From NCBI GenBank assembly GCA_036362985.1, contig JAYGXS010000003.1, positions 64,655,298 to 64,719,297 of the forward strand: 64,000 nt of DNA, given 5' to 3'. The first letter of the stretch is position 1, and every line of letters begins with the position of its first letter. The DNA is from Ligula intestinalis (taxonomy: Eukaryota > Platyhelminthes > Cestoda > Diphyllobothriidea > Diphyllobothriidae). A program made the position numbers and the translations under genes. Positions 11,050 through 20,665 of the stretch are shown one piece after another. The notes beneath the pieces were generated by a model. It worked only from the letters and a program-made list of their open reading frames with translations, was not told where the DNA came from and searched no databases.

Positions 11050-11350
11050 GTGACTAACACAAGTCGAAGTGCACTTTCGGAAGGCTCACTGCTTCCGATC
11101 TCTGTAACAGCTAATCACAGACCGACTCGTGCATGACCTCATTTGACGACTGCCGAGCAGACCTCACTTCAGACGCCGTCCGCTGGCTCTTCTCCAATTC
11201 ACTCTGTAAAGAATATATTCTTCATACTACTCTTGTCTTCCCATGACTTCTTTCTCCTATCTCCTAAGGAACCATACCTGGAAGATAGCAGCCGTTAGGG
11301 TTAACTCAATTAGCCTTAACACTACGCGATACACCTGTGGCTTTATCAAA
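11050..11350 (+). repeat. Dispersed repeat family A, 5'-truncated copy
   Basis: The 3' half of the family is present: TGTCTTCCCATGACTTCTT, AAGGAACC and then CTGGAAGATAGCAGCCGT followed by TAGGGTTAA and TTAGCCTTAACAC. It has the same orientation as the copy at 20200-20665 and the opposite one to 6838-7325. Confidence 0.6.
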
Positions 11351-12289
11351 TCAAGCCTTGAATCTACGGCCACATTCGCGCGTAATAATTAATGCTGTCC
11401 TCACAAAGTGGATTGGTCTTCTTGTTGCGCATCTCTCTGCCCCTCGAGGCGCGGATCAAATCTTGATCAAATGCCATTTGCTGACAAAGTGAGCCTTTCG
11501 GAATGGTAGAAATGTAATGGGGCACATTTGTTCGCGATAAAGGAAAATGACTGAAATCGATGCGTTGAGCAGTCAACCAACAACGCACTTGGGTACCCGA
11601 CGGTTATGGCACCTGATTCGCAAGTAACTCCAGAGGCTCTTTCAGACTACTCCAATGAGGCAAGGAGTTTAAAGAAGGGAGTAAGACACCAGCAATACAT
11701 TATAGTAGCTCGGAAAGGTGGAGCCCAAAAAATAAATAGTCAAACTTCGATTGCTTTGTCTCAGACGAAAACACCTATTTGTCAGTAGTTTAGCCTCATC
11801 ATTCTTTGTTGTCAAGGCTATGGAGTTACTTCAATGACGGCAAATAAATAAAAGCAAGTATCTTCTTGCGCAACTTCCTTTCAATTCAGGAACTGATGAG
11901 AGGTCAACGTTCTGCTACCGTACACATTGCAGCAGTGCAATGAAAACTATTCAATGCTGCTCTGGACGGGTTCAGTAAATTTTTTTTCCGGTTTCGTGAG
12001 TACAGAAGGATTTAGTTTGGAGACTACCGATGAGTGCCGCAAGCCTTTGCTATAGCTTGAACGCCTCAGAAAAATTAGTTTGAATAATTGCCATGCAGAG
12101 TATGAGCGATTTTGTTTGGCTCCCAGTAATTTACACAGAGCTAAGTCTGGCAAAATAGAGAAGGGGTTTAAGCTAAGCCAACTTAGTGCTTTCCAAGATC
12201 TTTCAAACAAAAATTCAGCTGTATAGGCAGCAAATAGGCAGGTCAGTTGTCCAGTAAAAGGGGGATGGGAGACACCGAAAAGTGCACAT
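11351..12289. other. No gene recognised
   Basis: Short overlapping frames on both strands (for example 11364-11588 minus, 11606-11788 plus, 11947-12210 minus) show no protein motifs. I see no promoter, RNA gene or defined repeat in this stretch. Confidence 0.4.
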
Positions 12290-12345
12290 CAAGGATGCGG
12301 TTGAGAGTTGACCGCTGGACCAATAATTTTAATCGCCTGAAATGT
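12290..12345 (-). repeat. PLE terminal-repeat fragment
   Basis: On the minus strand this reads TTTCAGGCGATTAAAATTAT and then TGGTCCAGCGGTCAACTC. It matches the segment just 3' of the hammerhead cleavage site in other PLE termini (GTCAGGCAAATAAA, then CCAGCGATCGAGTC). It lies about 120 bp beyond the terminus of the main PLE copy. Confidence 0.5.
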
Positions 12346-12460
12346 CCAATCGAAAAACGAGTTCACCCTTAGAGACACTAACAGATATGGATGATGGGCG
12401 CAGAAGAATTGCAGTATTCAGAAGACGAAGATGCGATCACTGGAACAATAGTTTTATATG

Positions 12461-12500
12461 CCTGACGTTTCGGATTCCATCGGGAATCCTTAGTCATAGG
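12461..12500 (-). ncRNA. Degenerate hammerhead ribozyme motif at the PLE 3' terminus
   Basis: The minus strand has a perfect 7-bp stem II, GGATTCC with GGAATCC, around a 4-base loop (12489-12472). It is followed directly by GAAACGTC (12471-12464), the conserved 3' core and the GTC cleavage triplet, and then AGG. The 5' core should read CTGATGA but reads CTATGAC here, so catalysis is probably lost. Its position just after the PLE coding region agrees with hammerheads known in PLE terminal repeats. Confidence 0.6.
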
Positions 12501-12564
12501 TAATCGTAAAGAGGTCTGAGACATGCACAGATAAGGGGCGATACATGCACAGATTGCACGGTAT

Positions 12565-14592
12565 TTATAGTTCACAGCGGTCACCCGCATGCATACTATA
12601 ATTGTCAGTTCTTGTAGTCACCGCTTGAGGTTTTAATTGGTGCGGTGATTGCTCATTAATTGCTACAGCGTTCTTGTCCGCGTCGGATGCGGGTTTAATA
12701 ATTGCGCCACAATTGAGCCCGCTGTCGTCGGAGTTGTTGTTGCACCCAGTCCTTCCCACGTGACTGATTCTCTTGCTCAGGAAATTTCTCAGTACACCGT
12801 ATGGGAACGCCAAATCGTTGCACTTGTTGATGGACTGGGGGCCAGAAAACCATGACTCGAGCAGCTCGCGGCTTACGCGGTTGTCCCCTCTTGCGAGGAT
12901 TTCGGCCTCGGCAAACTTGAAAATATGGTCGGGTCCCGTTGAGTGAGCTACAACCTGTGAGTTGGCGTCTTTCTTCCTCACCACCGCTGCATGCTCGGCC
13001 ATTCGCGTCCAGAGTAATCTCCCAGTTTCTCCGACGTAGCTGCTTTGCCCACAACTACACCAGATCCGGTAAACGACTCCAGCCGTTTCCTGCCGTGGCA
13101 GTGGGTCTTTCGGCCTCATGACCCGGCGCCTGATGACTGCTTCCGGCCTGTGTGCAACTCCAACTCCAAGTGGGGTGTGTAGACGGCTGACTGCTTCCGA
13201 TACATTCTTCACGTACGGAAGAGCTCGCCAAACGTTTGGGCCAGCTGGACTTGGCTTCTTCTCTCGTTTGCGTATGCACTGGTCGACAAAATTGTGCGGG
13301 TAACCATTCGTTCTCAGTACCCGTCGAACATATTGTAATTCAGCAATTTTGTCTTCCACTTCGCTGCAATGCGTCTCGACGCGTCGGAAAAGCGCTCTTA
13401 CGCAGCTGCGTTTGTGACCGATTGGGTGGTTGCTGTTGTAGTTCAGGACTTGCATAGTGTTGGTTGCTTTCCTGAACAATTTAGTCTTCAGGCCACCATC
13501 GTCTTTGCGGCAAACGACGACATCCAGGAAGGCCAGTTGGTTGTTTTCTTCTTCCTCCATCGTAAATTGGATGTCCGGGAAGACGGCGTTTAGACGTTCT
13601 TTGAATGTCAGCACCTGATCCCGCTCAATTACGACGAAGGTGTCGTCCACATACCGAGCCCAGAGTTTCGGTCTGTGGTGTCGGAAAACCAGCGACTCCA
13701 GCCGTTGCAGGACCGCCTCTGCTATGAGTCCGGAACTGGGCGAACCCATAGGCGTGCCCTTCAACTGCTCGTAGCTAGTTCCGTTGAAGGTAATGTACGT
13801 CTTCAGGCATAACTTTTGGAGCTGGAGGATTTGAGCGTGCCCTAGGCGATTCGCCGTTTCGTCGTCTTTCTCTCGTAGGAGTAGTTGGATAGTCTCGACG
13901 GCCAGGTCCTGTGGAATAGAAGTAAAAACGGACGTGGCATCAAAGGAAATCATGATATAATTTGGCTGGAGGCTGACCCCGTTAAGTTTCTCCAAGAATT
14001 GTGCTGACGACCTGACTGTTGTGTCTGAATCAGCGGCCAAGAATTTGAGCCGTCGGAACAGCCACTTCGCCAGTCTGTAGATTGGAGTTCCTTTGAGAGA
14101 TACGATTGGCCGGAGGGGGGCACCCTCTTTGTGCACCTTGGGGCGACCATAGAAGCGGGCCAGGGCCGTTTCTTGCGCTCTCGCCATGCGTCGGTCGATT
14201 GGTGATATTGCACCTGAGTTCTCCATTGCCAACAGCGTTGTGTTGATCTCGCGTGTCTGCGTTTTCATGGGGTTGGATTTGTACGGGACGTAGGACTGAT
14301 GATCGTCCAACAAAGTTTGAGCTTTGCGAATGTAGTCTGTCCTTTCCAATACGAGAGTTGACCGCCCCTTGTCCGCCGGCACGATAACGAGGTCATTGTC
14401 GGCTCTGAATTCTTTCAGTGCCTTACGTTCGACCTTGGAGAGAACGTCACGTGGTCGATGTGCCATGAGGAGGGACGACACCTGATGACGTATGAGGTTT
14501 TTCGTTTCGTCCGTTGCTTCTGTTTGGCTCAGAATTGATTCTACAGCAGCAACTATGTTGGCAGTATTTATGAGATGAGATGCGGTTGTCAA
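12565..14592 (-). CDS. PLE polyprotein: reverse transcriptase plus GIY-YIG endonuclease
   Basis: This 675-codon open frame is the best-preserved transposon protein in the window. Early residues (about 69-84) give DLVIVPADKGRSTLVLER, typical of Penelope N-termini. The RT palm follows: motif A ISFDATSVFTSIP (215-227), KGTPMGSPSSG (278-288) and the catalytic YVDDTFVV (314-321). The C-terminal GIY-YIG nuclease begins GVVYRIWCSCGQSSYVGETG (505-524), with the arginine in RMAEH (530) and the conserved asparagine in SINKCND (588). The enzyme would nick DNA and prime reverse transcription for element insertion. The nominal start at 14592 is TTG; an ATG at 14675 starts 28 in-frame codons that end in TGA one base out of register, so a single-base frameshift near 14597 probably separates the true N-terminus. 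Confidence 0.9.
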   Translation of the reverse strand: MTTASHLINTANIVAAVESILSQTEATDETKNLIRHQVSSLLMAHRPRDVLSKVERKALKEFRADNDLVIVPADKGRSTLVLERTDYIRKAQTLLDDHQSYVPYKSNPMKTQTREINTTLLAMENSGAISPIDRRMARAQETALARFYGRPKVHKEGAPLRPIVSLKGTPIYRLAKWLFRRLKFLAADSDTTVRSSAQFLEKLNGVSLQPNYIMISFDATSVFTSIPQDLAVETIQLLLREKDDETANRLGHAQILQLQKLCLKTYITFNGTSYEQLKGTPMGSPSSGLIAEAVLQRLESLVFRHHRPKLWARYVDDTFVVIERDQVLTFKERLNAVFPDIQFTMEEEENNQLAFLDVVVCRKDDGGLKTKLFRKATNTMQVLNYNSNHPIGHKRSCVRALFRRVETHCSEVEDKIAELQYVRRVLRTNGYPHNFVDQCIRKREKKPSPAGPNVWRALPYVKNVSEAVSRLHTPLGVGVAHRPEAVIRRRVMRPKDPLPRQETAGVVYRIWCSCGQSSYVGETGRLLWTRMAEHAAVVRKKDANSQVVAHSTGPDHIFKFAEAEILARGDNRVSRELLESWFSGPQSINKCNDLAFPYGVLRNFLSKRISHVGRTGCNNNSDDSGLNCGAIIKPASDADKNAVAINEQSPHQLKPQAVTTRTDNYSMHAGDRCEL

Positions 14593-14749
14593 ACCACCAA
14601 ACGCCTTTCAGAATTAGCAGCTTTCGCATTGATCGCAGATGGTGGTATTTGTTCGGTGAATGCTTTGTCTGCCATTTACGAATTCATAGTAGCTAATTAC
14701 CAGCATTGATTATTGGTGCGATAGTGGTTCGATTATTTATTACATTTGT

Positions 14750-14880
14750 GGGAGTCCACGCGCCCAGCGCCACGGCGCGGACTCCTGCTGGCTTTGTTCG
14801 CAAAGCCTTGCACGCTGCGCGCTCTTGTCCTTTCGCCCGCTCGCTGTCGACTAGCCACGCGCACGCTCGAGGCCGGTCGA
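14750..14880. other. GC-rich stretch upstream of the PLE
   Basis: A locally GC-rich segment with an inverted pair GGAGTCCACGCGCC and GGCGCGGACTCC (about 14751-14787). It lies directly upstream of the PLE start in PLE orientation and could be its 5' untranslated region or promoter. This is inference from position only. Confidence 0.3.
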
Positions 14881-15099
14881 TACTCCCACTAATTTTATTG
14901 GCTGCAGACGACAGAGCATTACTCCCGCAGTCAAGGCCTCACAACAAACACAGCTTCACGGACGAGAGACCCTATGTGAACAGACGTGGGGGATAATTTC
15001 AACCAATGAAGGTGCGGCATGACCATCCAATATATTGGCGGACATTTTAATGTATTTATTTGTCATGAAGAGGTTCCAAAAACTGGAAGAAAACACATC

Positions 15100-15245
15100 C
15101 AATGTTTCTTGTAAGTTTTTTTCGCATGTAACTTGAAGGTGTGCGCGGCGCTTCGCGCCGCGGACTATACTAAACTAACTCCAGAACGGTAAGTTGGACC
15201 ACAGGTAATTTGAAGTAGACGACCTCCTAACTACCATTTCTTTTT
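15100..15245 (-). repeat. Partial copy of the hAT-like MITE
   Basis: Minus-strand similarity to the interior of the MITE at 7541-8114: GTTAGGAGGTCGTCTACTTC, then CCGTTCTGGAGTTAG, and a CGCGGCGCGAAGCGCCGCG palindrome (about 15145-15163). Both terminal inverted repeats are missing. Confidence 0.65.
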
Positions 15246-15404
15246 TCTAAATAATTTAAAAACAATCTAAAATGATACAATAATGAATACAATGCGTAAA
15301 AAAGTTGGAAACGCATTTTTATTGGCTACATGTTTAGCCGCACAATGTTTCAAATACTCACTCACTTCATGGACACACCTGGCATGGGAAGCAGCCTCTG
15401 AACA

Positions 15405-15505
15405 ATTAATTTTCCCACAGTTAAGTTGTTCCAGTTTATTCCGTCTTCCCTGACTTCCGAAACCTTCTGCTGTCGACAACAACACCAACTGTCGACACAT
15501 CCATA
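15405..15505. repeat. Repeat fragment shared with 36795-36880
   Basis: GTTCCAGTTTATTCCGTC and CTTCTGCTGTCGACA recur in the same order at 36795-36880. The shared part is too short and diverged to classify. The minus frame across it (15267-15500) has no protein motif. Confidence 0.45.
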
Positions 15506-15531
15506 CTCTCAGTGGAAACGGTGTTCGCTCG

Positions 15532-15551
15532 CCCCCCCCCCCCCCCCCCCC
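15532..15551. repeat. Poly-C tract
   Basis: An uninterrupted run of about 20 C residues between the repeat fragment at 15405 and the PLE remnant at 15590. The length is probably variable or unreliable in the assembly. Confidence 0.8.
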
Positions 15552-15589
15552 AACTTCCCCGCTGCAGCCCGCGTGTGATTAATTACTCT

Positions 15590-15780
15590 ACCCAACCAGC
15601 AAGCTGATGGAGTGACTCAGGCAATTCGCAGCCGACGCGGTTGTCGCCTCTTGCGATAATTTGTGCCGCCTAGGGCTGAGTGACGCCTAATATGCGGCGA
15701 CCAGCGTCCAGCATAATGGCCCAGTTTCTGTGACGCAATTGCTTTGCCTGCAAACGCACGAGATGCGCAGAGTAACGCGA
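15590..15780 (-). pseudogene. Decayed PLE GIY-YIG fragment
   Basis: Minus-strand translation gives YRRNWAIMLDAGRRI and then, after a stop, ARGDNRVGCELPESLHQL. This parallels RRNWEITLDANGRA in another frame and ARGDNRVSRELLESW in the PLE protein at 12565-14592. It is a short, stop-containing relic of a related PLE C-terminus. Confidence 0.6.
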
Positions 15781-16156
15781 CTCTGGTTTAAAAATGACGT
15801 GCGCGAGATATCAGGAGAGGTCGCCTGCATGCAAAATGCATGCTTTCGGCGGGAGCATTTCGCCTGGGGGTTTGGGCTAAAATTTCAACTAGCCACGGGC
15901 TGTCCACGATCAGTCCAGCTTCGCTTTACAGCTGTATAAACACCGTCAAATGGGCAGTGCAACTGGGCGATGCGACAAAAATGTCCAGACTACTCCATTG
16001 CCGTCTGCCTAACTCCAAATGTAGCGTTTGTCTACCGAAAGTAAGATGATTGTAAAATTTGCGTTTTAAGCCCTTCCCCCCCCGAGATGCAAATTGGCCG
16101 TCATGGGTAGTGCACCTCTAATTTATTGATTACCCTTTACGTCATGTGGGTTTTTG

Positions 16157-16198
16157 GCATTTGTTGTTATTGTTGTTGTTTTTTTGTTGTTGTTGTAA
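16157..16198. repeat. GTT microsatellite
   Basis: Runs of TTGTTG interrupted by short T tracts. It inflates a nominal 108-codon plus frame (16146-16472) that otherwise has no protein motif. Confidence 0.8.
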
Positions 16199-16472
16199 AA
16201 TGGGGCAAGTGCAGGTTATGAAAGGCCTATTGACAGTCGGCAGGATGCAATGCACAGCCTCTAACAGTATCTTATTTTTAAATAAATCCAAGTTCATTTG
16301 CTATGATTGCAGGGCGCTGAATATCCAAACGCTTAACTGTAAATTATGTGGATCAACAAATACTTCGACTTCAAGAATAAACGTTCAAGAAGACATGAGT
16401 TGTTACCAGATTAGCTTAAGGCAGAATATTTTTTACCCAGGTTTCCTAGGAAATGTACTTGAGGCTAAATAG

Positions 16473-17720
16473 ATACCGATAATCAAGAGAGCAGTGAAAA
16501 AACATAAGCAAACGGTTTTTGCAGGCAGCCGCGAACAAAACTCCTTAAAAAGTTCGCAGCATGACCTGGGTGAAATATCCAGAGATTTTATTGCACAGTA
16601 GGTAACATTACAACCATACGGACGCAATTTTTTCTACTGGGAAAAGCATGTAAAAATTTGATTAACCATTTCGTGAGATAGAACATTTACTGTCATCTAG
16701 GGTGAACAAACACAGGTATCAGAAAACACGCAAAGCCCAAATGCTCCCTCAAGATCCCGAATTGGAAGATGGATATCAAAAAGGGCTTGATTTGCGCCTT
16801 GCTAAAATTCTGACTGACAGTACAGGAGCAGTGCATATCGGTGGATAAAGCTGCGAGACTGGCGTAGTGGTGTTTATTTGGGAGTCATTGAAGTTGAGCC
16901 ATCTAGCAGCCAACACAAGACGCGTAGAAACTGACCTGCAGTCGAAATTGCAGTTGATCAGTTGGGCAGCCCTACTTACCAACCCTCTTCCATTGGGTGA
17001 GGGGGCGGAGGACGAAAGAGGTCAAAGTACGTGTTTCGGGGCATGAAAACGATAAGCTGAGAAATCGATAGCCGAAAACATGGTTCCTATTCGGATCAAT
17101 GGCTTTGAGGCACCAACTCAGAGCGGTACTTGCCCGCACTTATTGTAAAATGTAGGCCGCAGTTTGACGCATAGAACCAAAGCACGACCCTAATCTAGTC
17201 TGGTATGTCGTTTATATTAATTCACATCGAACCACGGCCTTGCATGGTACCAATATCAACGGAATTGTCAACATATTACAAGTAGTTCACAGAGCAATTT
17301 CAGGATAGCCTATAAATAAGTCAGTGCGACTGGAAGTTCCAAAAGTACTGTAGAATTAACGGAGACTGCCAACAGTAGACTACTTATGATGAGACCGAAG
17401 TCAATGCATTGTTACCAAGCAACCAGAGTGGGCACAGCGCCCCGCCCCTTATAAGGTCGTGTTGACCAAGTCATACATAGCTTAACGCAGCCGGTGACGC
17501 TCAGTAAATAATACACGACCAACAAGTAAATTAAGTATTTTGTGGGCAGGTCTTGAGACAGAGGCAGTGTCTAATATCAAAAAGCCCTACTAAATTGTGG
17601 CTATTGTACACGCTTTATTCAAAAGTACAGCAATTTTTGACAGTCAAAATTGATGAAACAGTCAGCTCCAAAAAGTCCGTCATGATATAATTACCCTTTG
17701 AGGGTAATGTAATTTCGAAT
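16473..17720. other. No gene recognised
   Basis: No protein motif or defined repeat was found. Short minus frames at 16433-16627 and 16776-16982 are unremarkable. Confidence 0.4.
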
Positions 17721-17729
17721 ACCATCAAG

Positions 17730-18210
17730 CGACGGTTGCGCTGTACTATAAAAAAGACCTACAACGCAGTTAAACTCATCTTTTTAAAACCTATTAAAAT
17801 CCTTCCAGTAAAATGGGCAAACGATGCCTTGCCATTTCACGTCACTGCAAATTGTGTATGTGAATTCACATGCACTTGCGGGTGCAAGTACATTGGGCGC
17901 ACGCAAAGGCAATTGGCAGCCAGGGCCGCTGAGCACTTACTTAACTGGCTTTTCAGGTAAGAAGATAGAGTACTACGGTCCTCAGTTAGTAAGCACATGC
18001 TAGACATCGGCCATTTTGTCGATGCTAAAACAGCTTTTCGAGTACTAGTTCAGGCACGAACAAATCGAACCCTGCGCTACTTGAAAGCGGCCTACATACG
18101 ACGGAGGGAGCCCGACCTTCGCTGCTATGCCATACCATTCTGTAAAATTAAAACTCTTGTATGTTCCATCTGTTACCAAACTCATGCAACAACAAAATGC
18201 AGTTGAGAAG
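17730..18210 (+). pseudogene. PLE C-terminal fragment of a second lineage (GIY-YIG)
   Basis: Plus-strand translation from 17736 gives LPFHVTANCVCEFTCTCGC followed by KYIGRTQRQLAARAAEHL, a GIY-YIG domain whose cysteine-rich core differs from the 12565 PLE. After a frameshift and a stop near 17960 the frame from 17997 continues with IGHFVDAKTAFRVLVQAR, NRTLRYLKAAYIRRREPDL and then diverges. No reverse transcriptase part is visible upstream, so this is a 5'-truncated, broken copy. The strong sequence difference from the main PLE indicates at least two PLE lineages in this genome. Confidence 0.75.
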
Positions 18211-18754
18211 TTGTCGCGAAATTTATTGAATTCAATTAATCCTGCTGCCTACGCATTTTTACAAAAATTGTACCGGGGAACAAATGCTTCAAAAATGCAG
18301 CACGAGAAATATGCACAGAATAATGTGGAGAAACTAACGCCACTAACTGAAGGTCAATCATAGTCGAAGACTTCCATTTATTGCCAATACAAGCGAACAA
18401 CCAGTCAACAGGTGTGTGGGATACGATATGGTCCTGCCAGATAGTAGGTGATTGAACGTATCCCAAAATTTATAAGATAGTAGACATGATAAGGCTTGGA
18501 AAGCCTGATTGTTATGGATAATTTAATAAGAGGTAACAAGCGTAGAATGTAAGTAACATGCAAGTGACTCCCAGACAAGTGCAGTCCAGCCATGAATGGG
18601 CTGGAGTCCAGAGGCGCAGTCCGGCAAGTAGATCACCGGATCCGGACAGCTACAACCGAACAGTAGATCGTCGGTTCCGGGAGTTTGAGCGTAAACAACT
18701 CCCCCGCAGTTTTTGCACTGGCCTTGAGAAGCCAGACAGAAGGCGACCTTAAAT

Positions 18755-19473
18755 GGCTTGTCCCCGCGGCGTCCGAGAAAAGCATGGCTTAGAAATACAA
18801 GGTCGTTACAGATGCTTGCGCAAACAAGATGGCCAACAAAGACGCACCAACCCCAAAATTTGGCGAGCGATCCCGTACGTCAAAAACGCCTCGTAAGCTG
18901 CCGGCCGCCTTCTCGCACCACTTGTAGTTGGAGTCGCACACAGGTCGGAGGCAAGCATAAGGCGTCAGATAATGAAACGGAAAAACCTACTGCCATGGCA
19001 AGAAACATCTGAATTCGTCTACAGGATCTGGTGCAGTTGCCGGCAAAGCAACTATGTCGGAGAAATTGGCAGACATCTCAAGACGCGAATTGCCGAACAC
19101 ACGGCACAGTGCGGCGAAATGATGCACATTCTCAAGTTACGGCTCATTCGACGAAACCCGGCCACACATGCAAATTCGACGAGGCCTTCTGGCAAGAGGT
19201 GACAATCGGGTGAACCGAGAATTACTTGAGTCATGGAGGACGGGCCCCCATTCCATAAACAAGTGCAACGACTTGCCCAATCCTTATTCGGTGCTGAGAC
19301 TCAATTTGGCCAAAGCAAGTCGCCAGTTGGGGTACGGACAGGCCTACGTGAACACCACAGGGCCGGATGGCCGAGCAATCATCACGCCCCAGCCCACCAT
19401 GCGTGATGGAAGTGGAACAGGTCAGAGCCCACAGGCCTTCCAACAAAATATCCACGCACAAGAAGGCAATTAA
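18755..19473 (+). pseudogene. Decayed PLE C-terminus (GIY-YIG), related to the 12565-14592 element
   Basis: Several frames pieced together follow the C-terminal third of the main PLE. NPKIWRAIPYVKNAS is followed by a stop, then GVAHRSEASIRRQIMKRKN. From 18972 the GIY-YIG core appears as FVYRIWCSCRQSNYVGEIGR with TRIAEHTAQ. After a frameshift, 19168 onward reads LLARGDNRVNRELLESW and HSINKCNDLPNPYSVLR. Stops and frameshifts make it a pseudogene. It lies 100 bp upstream of an intact-looking hammerhead motif (19573-19616) in the same orientation, the same gene-then-ribozyme order as in the main PLE. Confidence 0.82.
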
Positions 19474-19572
19474 CGTTAATTGTTGCTGTATGTTTGCAGC
19501 AATGACTGTGTCCTATAAATAATGCAAACCTCAGTGCATGTATTACCGTTTCCGCTACTGCTCTTTAACTAA

Positions 19573-19616
19573 TGTCTCTGATGACGAATCCGCGACGGAT
19601 ATCGAAACGTCAGGCG
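19573..19616 (+). ncRNA. Hammerhead ribozyme motif in a PLE terminus
   Basis: All conserved core blocks are in order: CTGATGA (19578-19584), a stem II hairpin with ATCCG and CGGAT arms around a CGA loop (19588-19600), GAAA (19604-19607) and the GTC cleavage triplet (19609-19611). Stem I can form between TGTCT (19573-19577) and AGGCG (19612-19616). Helix III would be only A-C with G-T and no loop, so activity would need pairing of two copies through the palindrome ACGT, as in other short-helix-III hammerheads. A mismatch at the base of stem II may weaken it. Confidence 0.75.
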
Positions 19617-19690
19617 AATAAAAGTATTGTCCAAGCGATCGAGTCATCTTCTTCTCAATTACTTCCTGCGACTCGCATGTTCTGGCAAAA
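19617..19690 (+). repeat. PLE terminal repeat downstream of the hammerhead
   Basis: AATAAAAGTATTG, AAGCGATCGAGTCATC and TTACTTCCTGCGACTCGCAT recur at PLE termini elsewhere (28240-28335, 58200-58260 and 58521-58560). Confidence 0.65.
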
Positions 19691-20199
19691 GTGACGGTGA
19701 CTAGCGCAGCATCGGATGCACCCTCAGCCGCCGTGCTCCGGCGGCAGGTGGGCTCGAAAGCAGTGGTTAAAAACACACAAGAGTTCGTCTACGCCTGCTG
19801 AAAACGACTTCAGTCCCTGCATACTGTACTAGGTATTCAGGCAGAGCGATAGAGGTTTCGGATTTCAGGTTTGTGAGAATGTTACTGAATCAGTCATTGG
19901 TCACCGGTCAGCCACGGCACAAATGTATACAGTGTCATAGGGATATGTTGCCCAGAGTCAATTGCACTCGCCCTCCTCTCTTCCCTCACTCCTGCCTTTG
20001 TCGATTCTCAGTCCTCTGATGCTGATTGGGCGCAGTGACTGACAAAACTAGAAAAGGTTGTCTTCGCATGGCAAACTGACCTATTCAGGCACCAGGTTAC
20101 GCCAAAGGATACGTTTCTCACGGTAGTAAGCGATGCCTACTCTTTTCATGCGTCGGGCGTTGTGGGACGGTTCTGCGTGTGACGTATGGGCCAATGAGT

Positions 20200-20665
20200 G
20201 AGTTTTTAGTGGGCGCTAACACCGCTGTGGGAACCCGTGATCGCTGACTCATCACGCCAAGGCTGCAGTCACGCTGACTGCCCGCACCCTGTCCACCTCT
20301 CGCTCAACATCTGGTGCGACCGACTAACACGCCCAGTCTCGGCTAGGCCCACACGGCGGCGTAAAGTCGCGCGGGCCAACCAATCCCCTCCAAGGCTGCA
20401 TAAAACAAAGACAAACAACGGTGGCCACCCGGGTGAATGTCGCCAGACACCACTCCGGTGCCCGACCCGACTAGCTAACGGATGCACTAGTCAGCGAGTC
20501 AAACTTCCTCCTAACTATTCTCCTTTCCGTCTGTACAGAATACACTCTTTCTACTAATCTGACTTTCCCGTGACTTCTGCCACCTCCAAAGGAACCGAGT
20601 CTGGAAGATAGCAGCCGTTAGGGTTAAACCTTATTAGCCTTAACACTCCTTGATAAGATTGTATG
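20200..20665 (+). repeat. Dispersed repeat family A, long copy
   Basis: Homologous to the reverse complement of 6838-7325 along most of its length, including CCGACTAACACGCCCAG, CAAGGCTGCATAAAAC, AACTTCCTCCTAACT and the 3' end CTGGAAGATAGCAGCCGTTA with GGGTTAAA. The open frames within it on the two strands (20237-20557 and 20269-20487) are shadows of this repeat. Confidence 0.65.

Larger units (their letters stand above)
12378..14675 (-). mobile_element. Penelope-like element with GIY-YIG endonuclease
   Basis: A minus-strand PLE unit: a likely ATG at 14675, a frameshift near 14597, a 675-codon RT plus GIY-YIG frame, then about 150 bp of non-coding sequence carrying a degenerate hammerhead motif (12500-12461) and the PLE terminal block CAGGCATATAAAACTATTG with CCAGTGATCGCATCTTCG. 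PLE termini with hammerheads are known from animals including flatworms. The GC-rich segment upstream (14750-14880) may be the 5' end or promoter. Both element boundaries are uncertain and no target duplication was found. Confidence 0.8.

Noticed and set aside
12649..13593. Several 60-120 codon frames on both strands
   Set aside because: All overlap the 675-codon PLE frame in other registers.
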